Under the pieces are notes generated by a model, which was given only the letters and a program-made list of their open reading frames with translations, ran no database searches and was not told where the DNA came from. From Desulfovibrionales bacterium (GTDB lineage Bacteria > Desulfobacterota > QYQD01): a DNA stretch of 64,000 nt. The DNA is taken from assembly GCA_028715605.1 (NCBI GenBank), contig JAQURM010000009.1, forward strand, positions 1-64,000, given 5' to 3'. The translations under genes were made by a program, and so were the position numbers. Of this stretch, positions 28,608 to 36,413 are shown piece after piece (within the stretch, counting starts at the first letter, position 1; the number at the start of each line of letters is the position of its first letter).

Positions 28608-28787
28608 CCTGACTGAAGCCCACCCAATTTCAGTTCCGGCTCCTGGTTGTATCCACGCCATCTGTCCCGCATCCCAACATGGGCAAGAACGACCGGGACT
28701 ATTTGTCTAAAGTTCTCTCTTAAGGTGGTCGATATACACATTACTGGAGAAAGGTCCCTTGACGGAGGAACAGATAACTTCATAAAG

Positions 28788-30062
28788 ATGAACAGGATCT
28801 CGCCTAATGTTAAGGTCTTGGTAGTAGATGATGATGCCGGTATCAGGTTGGCGGTGAAAACCGTGGTACAAAAGATGGGTGTCGAAGATGTGGCAGAGGC
28901 AACCAACGGACATAGCGCCCTGAAAATGATCAAGGAAAACCATTATGATCTTATTGTTTCCGACTGGAATATGCCTGAGATGGGCGGTGATGAGCTTTTA
29001 AGGGTCGTAAAGGGTAACGAAAAAACCAAAGATACTCCCTTTATTATGCTTACCTGCCGGAGACATCACGATGACGTAGTTAGCACCCTCAGGGCCGGAG
29101 CCAGTAATTATGTCGTAAAGCCGTTCAGCATTCAAGACCTGGCTCAAAAAATCTCAAATATAATTTGCCCGCATCCGGAAGAAAGCATAACCGGCAATGC
29201 CGATGATACCGGAGATAAGTGGGCAGCATCCCTTGTTGAGCAATTAATAAAAAAACTGGACAGGGGCCAGGTCAATTTACCAATCCTGCCGACCGTAGGC
29301 ATCAAAATCCATCAGTTGCTGCGTGACCCCAAATTGTCCCTTAATGATATTGCGAAGCTTGTGGAAAAGGAGCCCGTTATTTCTTCAAAACTCCTGGCCA
29401 TATCAAATTCACCCTTTTATGCCGGTATAGGCAAAAATGATAATCTGGAACGTGCTATATTGAGGATAGGCCTTAAGAGTGTACTCAATACAGTATTTGT
29501 ACTGATTAACAGGGGTCTGTATGTCATAAAACATGAAAAGCACGAGGCAATAGTTAAGTCCCTATGGGAACATTCCCTGGCCTGTGCCTACGGCGCCCAG
29601 CAGACGGCCTTTATGCTAAGAATGGTGGAACCGGATAAATATTTTATGCTGGGCCTCCTTCACGATATCGGAAAGGTGGTATCGCTACAATTATTGCTAC
29701 ATCCGGACACACAGAAGTGGACGCCCGATAGCGACCATTTGATTTCCACCCTGAACCAGATACACAACGAGATAGGGGCGTTTGTATTAAAGAGATGGAA
29801 CTTTGATCAGGATTATATTGACATTGCTTCTTACCACAACCAGGAGGACATCTCATCGGATACCCCAAAAGAACTATTAGTAATCTACTTTGCCAACCTC
29901 CTGGCCCGAGAAATGGGCTATGGTCTAAAAAAATACGAGGGACCAGCTATTATTGAAGATAAGTCTGTATCGTTACTAGGGTTAGACCCTCCAGGAATTG
30001 AAGCCATTCGGGAAGACATCCATAGATTTATGGAAGGCGTTAGCGGTCAGTTCTTTCTATAG
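28788..30062 (+). CDS. response regulator with HDOD output domain
   Basis: About 424 residues from the ATG at 28788 (MNRISPNVKVLVVDDDAGIR); the open frame starts earlier but the upstream part is non-homologous. A receiver domain (Asp59 in LIVSDWNMPEMGG, Lys in YVVKPFS) is joined by a linker to an HDOD domain with LPILPTVGIKIHQLLRDP and LGLLHDIGKVVSLQLLL. HDOD domains are HD-fold modules without full catalytic metal sites that serve in signalling. It faces the kinase cluster convergently. Confidence 0.88.
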   Translation: MNRISPNVKVLVVDDDAGIRLAVKTVVQKMGVEDVAEATNGHSALKMIKENHYDLIVSDWNMPEMGGDELLRVVKGNEKTKDTPFIMLTCRRHHDDVVSTLRAGASNYVVKPFSIQDLAQKISNIICPHPEESITGNADDTGDKWAASLVEQLIKKLDRGQVNLPILPTVGIKIHQLLRDPKLSLNDIAKLVEKEPVISSKLLAISNSPFYAGIGKNDNLERAILRIGLKSVLNTVFVLINRGLYVIKHEKHEAIVKSLWEHSLACAYGAQQTAFMLRMVEPDKYFMLGLLHDIGKVVSLQLLLHPDTQKWTPDSDHLISTLNQIHNEIGAFVLKRWNFDQDYIDIASYHNQEDISSDTPKELLVIYFANLLAREMGYGLKKYEGPAIIEDKSVSLLGLDPPGIEAIREDIHRFMEGVSGQFFL

Positions 30063-30073
30063 CTCGCATGCAA

Positions 30074-30439
30074 TCAGCCCAATATTTTCCGGAGCCTGTC
30101 TTTCAGGTCGCGGGGGCTAAATGGTTTTTTGATATATTCGTCTGCCCCCGCCTCCATCCCTTGCTGTTCATCCATGCGTTGTCCTTTGGCTGTCAGCATC
30201 ACGATATAAATGTCCATGGTCTCTGTATCCTTCTTCAATAATTCACAGACCTCATAGCCGGTCAACTTAGGCAGCATAACATCCAGAAGTATCAGATCCG
30301 GCCCTTGCTCCTTAGCTATCTTAAGGGCCTCCTCTCCATCCGTCGCGGTTAATAACTCAAAACCCGCCTTCCGAACCACAAAACTGAGGGACTCCAGGAT
30401 ATGTGGTTCATCATCACACACCAGGATTCGTTTGGCCAT
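30074..30439 (-). CDS. CheY-like single-domain response regulator
   Basis: A 121-residue receiver with acidic pair CDDE, phospho-acceptor near residue 53 in LILLDVMLPKLTG, Thr in MLTAKG and Lys in YIKKPFSPRDL. There is no output domain. It lies 3 bases after the histidine kinase gene on the same strand and is its probable partner. The signal may pass onward to the HDOD regulator encoded next door. Confidence 0.9.
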   Translation of the reverse strand: MAKRILVCDDEPHILESLSFVVRKAGFELLTATDGEEALKIAKEQGPDLILLDVMLPKLTGYEVCELLKKDTETMDIYIVMLTAKGQRMDEQQGMEAGADEYIKKPFSPRDLKDRLRKILG

Positions 30440-30442
30440 TTC

Positions 30443-32314
30443 CTATATCTCCTTGTACCGAGGAACTGTAAAATAAAATGTGCTGCCCTCGCCCAATTGG
30501 CTCTCTACCCATATCTTGCCCCCATGATGTTCTATTATTTCCTTGCAGATGGCCAGCCCTAACCCCGTGCCCCCTTTTTTTCGGGTAGCAGATGAATCCA
30601 CCTGGTGAAATTTCATAAAAATTTTATCAAGCTCATCTTCTGGTATTCCGATTCCGTTATCTGCTACCGCTACCTGAACCCGGTCTTCGTCAACAGCAGC
30701 AGAGACAGTAATAAGGCCGTCATTATCCGTAAATTTTATGGCATTGCCCAATAAATTTGTAATCACCTGGGTCAATTTGTCCCGGTCCACGTAAATCTCG
30801 GGAAGTCCTTCCTGTACTTTCTTATCTATCACAAGACCTTTTTTTTCAGCAAGGGACGACACGGCAGCCACAGATTCATCTATCACCCTTTCAATATGGT
30901 GATAGCCCATCCTCCATACCTGCCTGCCGGATTCGATCCTGGACAGATCCAAAAGGCCATCTATCAATCGTGCCAACCGGTCGCTTTCTTCGTTAATTAT
31001 ATTCAGGAACTTTGTCTGTGTCTCCATATCCTCTCCTGCGTTGTCAAGCAGTATCTCGGAAAACGCCTTGATGGAGGTCAATGGCGTCCTTAATTCGTGG
31101 GAGACCGTGGACAAAAAGTTGGTCTTTATCTGGTCTAATTCCCTGAGCCTTGCGTTGGCCGCTTCCAGTTCTGTAGTCCTTTCCCTGACTTTGCCCTCCA
31201 GAGTCTTACTATATCTCTCAATCTCTTCTCTCGACCTCTTAAGGTCCTGGGTCATCCGGTTAAAGGATTGTCCTAATTGGCCAATCTCATCATCCCCTTT
31301 TACCTCAGCTAAATAGTTCAAATTCCCTCTTGCGACCTCTTCTGTCCCTATCACCAGGGCCTTGATCGGCTTAGTAATACTCCAGGTCAATAAGATGCTG
31401 GTCAGAATAATCGCCAGCAGGCCCGCCAGGGTGGCTATCTGTAACTGCCGGTGCGTCCTCTTTATGATGTCATAGGCCTCATCCGTCTTTTGACAGATGC
31501 CGACGCTCCACTCCTTTCCCGGAAAATCCAAATGGCCTTTCAGTCTGGAGTATGCACAGACCCGTCCCGCTTTCTGTGCACCGGTAAAATCAACCGTTCC
31601 CTCTGGATTGTGCGTTATGCGTCGTCTGAGTATATCTGGAGAAAGTTTTTCAAAAAGCTTTTCCTTATCAGGATGGGCAATAATCACGCCCTCTTTATTG
31701 GTCATGAACATGAATCCGGTCCTTCCGACCCGAACCCGGTCTGTAATATCCCATATCTTTCCCATGTTCACCTGACCAGCCACTACCGCCTGCACCCGGC
31801 CGGCTTTATTCAGGACCGGAGCCGTGGTCACAAAGATAAATTTTCTCGGATTCAGGATAATATGGACATTAGATACGACAGATCTGCCTTCACGGGCTTC
31901 CCTATACCAACTCTTGCTGTTCCAGCTGCCGCGATAGTTATATGTAGTCGAGGTAATAACATTTCCCGTAAGATCGATCAGGGTAATGTCTTCAAAGACC
32001 TTGTAAAAATCCTGGACCCGTCTCATCTCGGCTAATTTCTCATCTACATTCGTAAAGCTTGAACGAATGCCGGGACTGGCTGACAGAGTCTTAATGTTCA
32101 TGTAGGCATTAAAAATGGAGCGGTCGATCTCGGTGCCTACCTGCTTGGTCAATGCCAGGAGATTTTCGCTTACCATATTATTCAGGGATTGCTTCACATA
32201 GGTCAGGAAGGATAGGCCCAAAATCAATAATGGCAGGAGCCCGGTAATCAGAAAGAATAAGCTGATCTTTCTACCCAGTCTTTTCCTGAAAATAATTTTT
32301 TCTCCAAGGCCCAT
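30443..32314 (-). CDS. membrane sensor histidine kinase (Cache-HAMP-HisKA-HATPase)
   Basis: A 623-residue kinase. An N-terminal membrane helix (FFLITGLLPLLILGLSFLTY) precedes a periplasmic double-Cache-like sensor (GRTGFMFMTNKEGVIIAHPD is the typical second Cache strand pair). A second helix (ATLAGLLAIILTSILLTWSI), HAMP (KPIKALVIGTEEVARGNLNY), a coiled coil, HisKA (TVSHELRTPLTSIKAFSE) and HATPase (TGLGLAICKEII) follow. It is 5 bases downstream of a PotD-like gene and just ahead of a CheY-like regulator. Confidence 0.92.
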   Translation of the reverse strand: MGLGEKIIFRKRLGRKISLFFLITGLLPLLILGLSFLTYVKQSLNNMVSENLLALTKQVGTEIDRSIFNAYMNIKTLSASPGIRSSFTNVDEKLAEMRRVQDFYKVFEDITLIDLTGNVITSTTYNYRGSWNSKSWYREAREGRSVVSNVHIILNPRKFIFVTTAPVLNKAGRVQAVVAGQVNMGKIWDITDRVRVGRTGFMFMTNKEGVIIAHPDKEKLFEKLSPDILRRRITHNPEGTVDFTGAQKAGRVCAYSRLKGHLDFPGKEWSVGICQKTDEAYDIIKRTHRQLQIATLAGLLAIILTSILLTWSITKPIKALVIGTEEVARGNLNYLAEVKGDDEIGQLGQSFNRMTQDLKRSREEIERYSKTLEGKVRERTTELEAANARLRELDQIKTNFLSTVSHELRTPLTSIKAFSEILLDNAGEDMETQTKFLNIINEESDRLARLIDGLLDLSRIESGRQVWRMGYHHIERVIDESVAAVSSLAEKKGLVIDKKVQEGLPEIYVDRDKLTQVITNLLGNAIKFTDNDGLITVSAAVDEDRVQVAVADNGIGIPEDELDKIFMKFHQVDSSATRKKGGTGLGLAICKEIIEHHGGKIWVESQLGEGSTFYFTVPRYKEI

Positions 32315-32319
32315 TTTTC

Positions 32320-33399
32320 TTATTTGTTCATAAGTTCAGACCATATCTTATTTCTTATGGCGTGTCCCTTTCCTATTTCCTGATCCGTTCCTGCTTCCTT
32401 AAAGAACTCACATCGCCGGAGGATTTGCGCTGGCGGGTAAATAGCAGGGTCTTCCAATATCTCCTTCAGTGTATACCTCGCAGCGGCCCTATTGCAGTTG
32501 GCATACCAGAGGTAATTGGCTATCTTAGCACTTGCCTCCGGGGCGAGAATGTAATTGATAAATACCTCGGCCGTATACTTATTTCGTGAATCCCTCGGGA
32601 TACAGATGTTGTCAACCCATATGGATGCTCCTTCTTTGGGAATCACATATTCGATATCTTTATTTTTATCTGCGGCATAACAGGCCTCGCCACTGAACTG
32701 GTGAGCCAGCCAGATTCTCCCGGATATGAGATCGCCCCTGGTCTTTATACAGTCATGATAGCCGGCAATAAGGGGCCTCTGCCTAAAAAGTAATAACCGG
32801 GCCTCCTCAAGTGCCCGGGGATCATTAGTATTAATGGAATAGCCTTTTGTCTTCAAGGCCATCGCTATTACCTCATCCATGTCATTTAATAAACTTATCT
32901 TTCCCCTGTACTTAAAGTCCCACAGTATTTTCCAGCTATTTACCTTTTCCTTAACGAACCTTCGGTTTACGGCAATACCCGTGGTACCCCACAAATATGG
33001 AACCGAATACCTGTTGCCCGGATCATAAAAGGGATTTTTAAACATAGGGTCTATGTTTCCAATGTTGGGGATATTTCGGTAGTTGACCGGCGCCAGAAGT
33101 TTCAATGCCCTCATCTCCTGTACCAAAAGGCCGCTAATTATGATGATATCGTACTTCGCCGGGTCTGATTGGACGGCAGATAACATTTCCTCTTCATTTT
33201 TATAGGTTTCGAGATGGACTTTGACTCCAAATCTCCTTTCAAAATCCCGGATGGTGGTCTCACCCAGATAGTCTTCCCAGTTATAGACATTTAACACCCG
33301 GGAAAGGGACCTTTCGTTGCCAGCAAAGGCTACTGGGGCCAATGATGACAATAACAAAAAAATACTTATCGTCATCAGTATCCTTAAAAGCCTGGGCAT
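32320..33399 (-). CDS. PotD-like spermidine/putrescine-binding periplasmic protein
   Basis: About 359 residues from the ATG at 33399 (MPRLLRILMTISIFLLLSSL), which has AGGAG upstream and starts a clear signal peptide ending near AFA. The frame further upstream is repeat sequence. The mature part shows LNVYNWEDYLG, the hallmark of PotD/PotF, then VPYLWGTTGIAVNRR and a FINYILAPEASAKIANY stretch. No permease or ATPase gene is adjacent. Instead it is 5 bases upstream of a histidine kinase, so a sensing rather than transport role is likely. Confidence 0.85.
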   Translation of the reverse strand: MPRLLRILMTISIFLLLSSLAPVAFAGNERSLSRVLNVYNWEDYLGETTIRDFERRFGVKVHLETYKNEEEMLSAVQSDPAKYDIIIISGLLVQEMRALKLLAPVNYRNIPNIGNIDPMFKNPFYDPGNRYSVPYLWGTTGIAVNRRFVKEKVNSWKILWDFKYRGKISLLNDMDEVIAMALKTKGYSINTNDPRALEEARLLLFRQRPLIAGYHDCIKTRGDLISGRIWLAHQFSGEACYAADKNKDIEYVIPKEGASIWVDNICIPRDSRNKYTAEVFINYILAPEASAKIANYLWYANCNRAAARYTLKEILEDPAIYPPAQILRRCEFFKEAGTDQEIGKGHAIRNKIWSELMNK

Positions 33400-33416
33400 C
33401 TGTTCTCCTTTTAGCG

Positions 33417-33553
33417 GCGCTGTGAACATGCATAGCGAGCGCATTCCCCGCTGCTTGCGGCGGGGTTAGCGAGCGAATACTATGCTTTTTACCTTACATA
33501 CGGAGATTCCCCGTCCGCCGTAGGTCCGCCTGCGGCGGACGGGGAGCTTCAAT
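33417..33553. repeat. CATGCATAGCGAGCGCATTC-type interspersed repeat, second copy
   Basis: Near-identical in ends and order to 27795-27950, but the middle is shorter and it contains a doubled TCCGCC/GGCGGA palindrome (GTCCGCCTGCGGCGGAC). It lies immediately upstream of the PotD-like gene and creates a false N-terminal extension in that frame. Confidence 0.75.
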
Positions 33554-33724
33554 GGCTCAGTCCTACTAACCGTTCTATCCCACCCCCAGAAGTTTTCCGG
33601 GATACAATATATCCAACAACTTACGAATTACATCGAATAATTCGCCCCTGAACTTAAATCCTGCCGCAAGAAAGGCCCTTTTGCAGATTTTCAGGGCCTA
33701 TATATCACTTGACAGTCCACCGGC

Positions 33725-33940
33725 CGTGCAGTATAAAAACCCTATCCATGGGTTAAAGGGAACCCTGTGCAAATCAGGGACGGTCCCGCCGCTGTATTCG
33801 GGGACGAAACCCACCTTTAAAGCCACTGTCAAAAGAATCGGTTTAAACCGTTTAAACAGTTTGAACCGTTGAGTTGACGGGAAGGCGTGGGGAGTAGGCA
33901 GATCCGTGAGTCAGAAGACCTGCCCGGGACGTAAATAGAG
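33725..33940 (+). ncRNA. cobalamin riboswitch upstream of cobD
   Basis: Shows AAAGGGAACCCTGTG near the 5' end, GGACGGTCCCGCCGCTGTA, then AAAGCCACTG, GACGGGAAGGCG and the B12 box GAGTCAGAAGACCTGCC at 33908-33924, all in the order of the AdoCbl aptamer. The variable arm contains the palindromic GGTTTAAACCGTTTAAAC. A terminator follows at 33984, so control is probably by transcription termination of cobD-cbiB. Confidence 0.93.
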
Positions 33941-33983
33941 GCCTTTTTCTTCGCGGAAAAGAAGGGTGAAGTCAAGCGGGTGC

Positions 33984-34024
33984 AGCCCTTAAGTCCAACT
34001 AGTGGGATTTAAGGGCTTTTTGTT
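33984..34024 (+). terminator. riboswitch-controlled intrinsic terminator
   Basis: AGCCCTTAA pairs with TTAAGGGCT around a loop that includes AACTAG, followed by a T-rich run (TTTTTGTTTT). Located about 45 bases after the aptamer, as expected for a terminator-type cobalamin riboswitch. Confidence 0.85.
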
Positions 34025-34040
34025 TTATGCTTTCTTGACA

Positions 34041-34168
34041 AGACGGCATAGTAAAAAGCTTCAGTTGCAAGGCGCGCAAGTCCTGAGGAATGAGGCGTAC
34101 TTATAGCTACGCCGCAGTGACGAAGGATGCCGCGCAACGCAGCAAATGGACTTTTAACGAAGCCGTCT
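34041..34168. repeat. 128-bp MITE-like element with AGACGGC terminal inverted repeats
   Basis: Left end AGACGGCATAGTAAAAAGCT and right end, read on the other strand, AGACGGCTTCGTTAAAAGTC. The interior includes TTGCAAGGCGCGCAAGTCCT and TACGCCGCAGTGACGAAGG. It sits between the riboswitch terminator and the cobD ribosome binding site. A relative is at 13613-13812. Confidence 0.8.
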
Positions 34169-34182
34169 TTTATGGAGGAGAT

Positions 34183-35271
34183 GTGACCAGGCCCATCCAC
34201 GGTGGCAACATACGGAAAGTCCAGGATAAATATGGCTTGAGTAAATCTGCCGTCCTTGACTTTAGCGCCAGTATCAATCCTTTTGGCCCGCCCCGGGGCG
34301 TAAAAGAAGTCATCAAAAAATCCATAGATGACCTGCCCAACTACCCAGACTCCGACTGTCTTGAACTGCGCCAGGCCATCGCCGCCTACTGGAAGATTGA
34401 CCCGGACAACTTACTGGTCGGTAACGGCTCTACCGAGCTTATCCATCTTATCACCCGCGTCTTGACGCCAAAACAGGCCCTCATCCCCATACCAACTTTT
34501 ACCGAATACGAGGACGCCGTCCGTCTCGCAGGCGGCAGATGTCTGTTCATCGAGGCCCGCCCGGATAAAGACTTCTCCTGGCCCATGGAAACAATCCTGG
34601 GCCGATTAGACCATGCGGACATACTCTTTCTCTGTACACCCAATAGCCCTACGGGTTATCTCATACCCGAGGCTGAGATCTACAACATAATCCATGCCTG
34701 CAAAAAATATAAAATTGTCCTGGTCATTGATGAGACATTTCTCGATTTCGTGGATGGCGGCGAACAGTGTTCTTTTGTAACCCTTGCCGCCAGGGCGTCT
34801 AATATCATCGTCCTTCGCTCGTTTACCAAGCTCTACGCCCTACCCGGCCTTCGCCTGGGTTATCTGGTCGGCGGCAAGACCCTGGTCAGAAAGCTCAGTC
34901 GGATGCAGCCTCCCTGGATGGTGAATATCCTGGCACAAGCAGCCGGCCTCGAGGCCCTTAACGATATGACATATCAAACACAGACCCTTGCCCGCCTTGG
35001 CCTTGAGAAAGAAAGGCTTTTATCTGAGCTTGCTAAAATCTCCGGACTTCTCCCCTATCCTTCTGCCGCCAATTTTATACTCTGCCGCATAGCCACCAAG
35101 AAAATCGACTCGGAAGCCCTTACCGACGAGATGGCCCGTAAGGGCATATTAATCCGGAATTGCAGCACCTACCAGGGGCTAGATAAGCATTTTATCCGTG
35201 TTGCCGTGCGTACCAGAGAAGAAAATGCCCGGCTCATCTCGTCCCTGCGAGAGGTCCTAAATGGCCTTTGA
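34183..35271 (+). CDS. cobD: threonine-phosphate decarboxylase (class I/II PLP enzyme)
   Basis: About 362 residues from the GTG at 34183, supported by GGAGGAG just upstream; the frame reaches back to 34090 but that part is the repeat at 34041-34168. Seen: HGGNI and DFSASINPFGPP at the N-terminus (typical of CobD/CobC), LVGNGSTELIHL and the PLP lysine in LRSFTKLYALPGLRLGYL. It makes (R)-1-amino-2-propanol phosphate for the cobalamin nucleotide loop. It overlaps cbiB and is under a cobalamin riboswitch. Confidence 0.92.
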   Translation: MTRPIHGGNIRKVQDKYGLSKSAVLDFSASINPFGPPRGVKEVIKKSIDDLPNYPDSDCLELRQAIAAYWKIDPDNLLVGNGSTELIHLITRVLTPKQALIPIPTFTEYEDAVRLAGGRCLFIEARPDKDFSWPMETILGRLDHADILFLCTPNSPTGYLIPEAEIYNIIHACKKYKIVLVIDETFLDFVDGGEQCSFVTLAARASNIIVLRSFTKLYALPGLRLGYLVGGKTLVRKLSRMQPPWMVNILAQAAGLEALNDMTYQTQTLARLGLEKERLLSELAKISGLLPYPSAANFILCRIATKKIDSEALTDEMARKGILIRNCSTYQGLDKHFIRVAVRTREENARLISSLREVLNGL

Positions 35272-36202
35272 GCTGATGATCGCCTACGGCCTGGATATTC
35301 TGATTGGTGACCCTACCTGGTTCCCGCACCCAGTCAGGGCCATTGGCCGGGGTATAACGGCCCTGGAGAGATACTTGCGGCAGACTATCATTCCCCTGCG
35401 ACTGGCAGGAGCTATTCTTACTATAACCATTGTGGGTTTGACCTACGGCCTTGTCTGGCTTGTTTGCCATCTGGCAGGCATTTTTCATCCTTACCTCGGA
35501 AAGGCCATAGCCATCCTTCTTATCTTTATGTCCCTTTCCGTGCGCAGTCTGGCTCAGGCCGCTAAAAAAGTCTATTCCCCCCTTAAAGCAGGCAACATTA
35601 ATCAGGCCCGCAGACAACTCGGCCAGATCGTCAGCCGTGAAACCGCCACCTTGGATCAGGACGCTGTTATTCGTGGAACGGTAGAGACTGTAGCCGAAAA
35701 TACGGTAGATGGCGTTGTCTCTCCCCTATTCTATGCCCTTATTGGCGGCGCCCCGCTGGCCTGGGCCTATAAGGCCATAAATACTCTGGACTCAATGGTC
35801 GGCTACAAGGATGAGCGATATCTAAAGTTCGGCTGGTTTTCGGCCCGCTTGGATGACATTGCGAATTTTATCCCTGCCCGTCTGAGCGGACTTGTTATCC
35901 CCCTGGCGGCTTTATTGGTCAGCAGAAATAGTATTCAATCTATAAAGACCGTGTTCGCCGATGGCCGGAAGGCGGAAAGTCCGAACGCCGGATTCCCGGA
36001 GGCCGCCTTTGCCGGGGCCCTGAATATTCAACTGGGAGGAAGGAATATCTACCAGGGCAAGATTACCAATCGTCCATTGATCGGCCAGCCTCTCCGTCCG
36101 AGACAAATAGAAAACATAAAACAGGCCATACACCTGCTGTATGCCACGTCTTTGGTGGCCCTGATGGGAGGAATGATTATTGTCTGGTTATTGAATTGCT
36201 AA
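35261..36202 (+). CDS. cbiB: adenosylcobinamide-phosphate synthase
   Basis: A 313-residue integral membrane protein of family length. Seen: DILIGDPTWFPHPVRAIG at the N-terminus, ETVAENTVDGVVSPLFYAL and NTLDSMVGYKDERYLKFGW, all CbiB/CobD-family signatures. It attaches the aminopropanol (phosphate) arm to adenosylcobyric acid. The start overlaps cobD by 11 bases, indicating a coupled pair. Confidence 0.95.
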   Translation: MAFELMIAYGLDILIGDPTWFPHPVRAIGRGITALERYLRQTIIPLRLAGAILTITIVGLTYGLVWLVCHLAGIFHPYLGKAIAILLIFMSLSVRSLAQAAKKVYSPLKAGNINQARRQLGQIVSRETATLDQDAVIRGTVETVAENTVDGVVSPLFYALIGGAPLAWAYKAINTLDSMVGYKDERYLKFGWFSARLDDIANFIPARLSGLVIPLAALLVSRNSIQSIKTVFADGRKAESPNAGFPEAAFAGALNIQLGGRNIYQGKITNRPLIGQPLRPRQIENIKQAIHLLYATSLVALMGGMIIVWLLNC

Positions 36203-36223
36203 AAACAAGCTTATAGGCATTAA

Positions 36224-36374
36224 GTCTGTCAGATCAAGGAAGCCGGTCAAAGGCCGGCGCTGCCCCGCAACTGTAGGCGGAACGAAATCCACGCAATACC
36301 ACTGATTCCTAAAAAGGGTTGGGAAGGTGTGGAGAGTAGGCCTTGCCGCAAGCCAGGAGACTTATCTGACAGAC
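36224..36374 (+). ncRNA. cobalamin riboswitch upstream of btuB
   Basis: The closing stem is GTCTGTCAGA at 36224-36233 with TCTGACAGAC at 36365-36374, a perfect 10-bp P1. Inside are GCGCTGCCCCGCAACTGTA, AATACCACTG, GGGAAGGTGTGGAG and AAGCCAGGAGACTTAT (B12 box variant). No terminator follows and the btuB ribosome binding site begins about 20 bases later, so translational control is likely. Confidence 0.93.
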
Positions 36375-36413
36375 TAAAAAACATCCTGACCGAGGGAGGA
36401 AGGAGAATTGGAA

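Noticed and set aside
34090-34182. N-terminal extension of CobD
   Set aside because: Encoded by the MITE-like element at 34041-34168; the GTG at 34183 has a GGAGGAG site and matches the family start.
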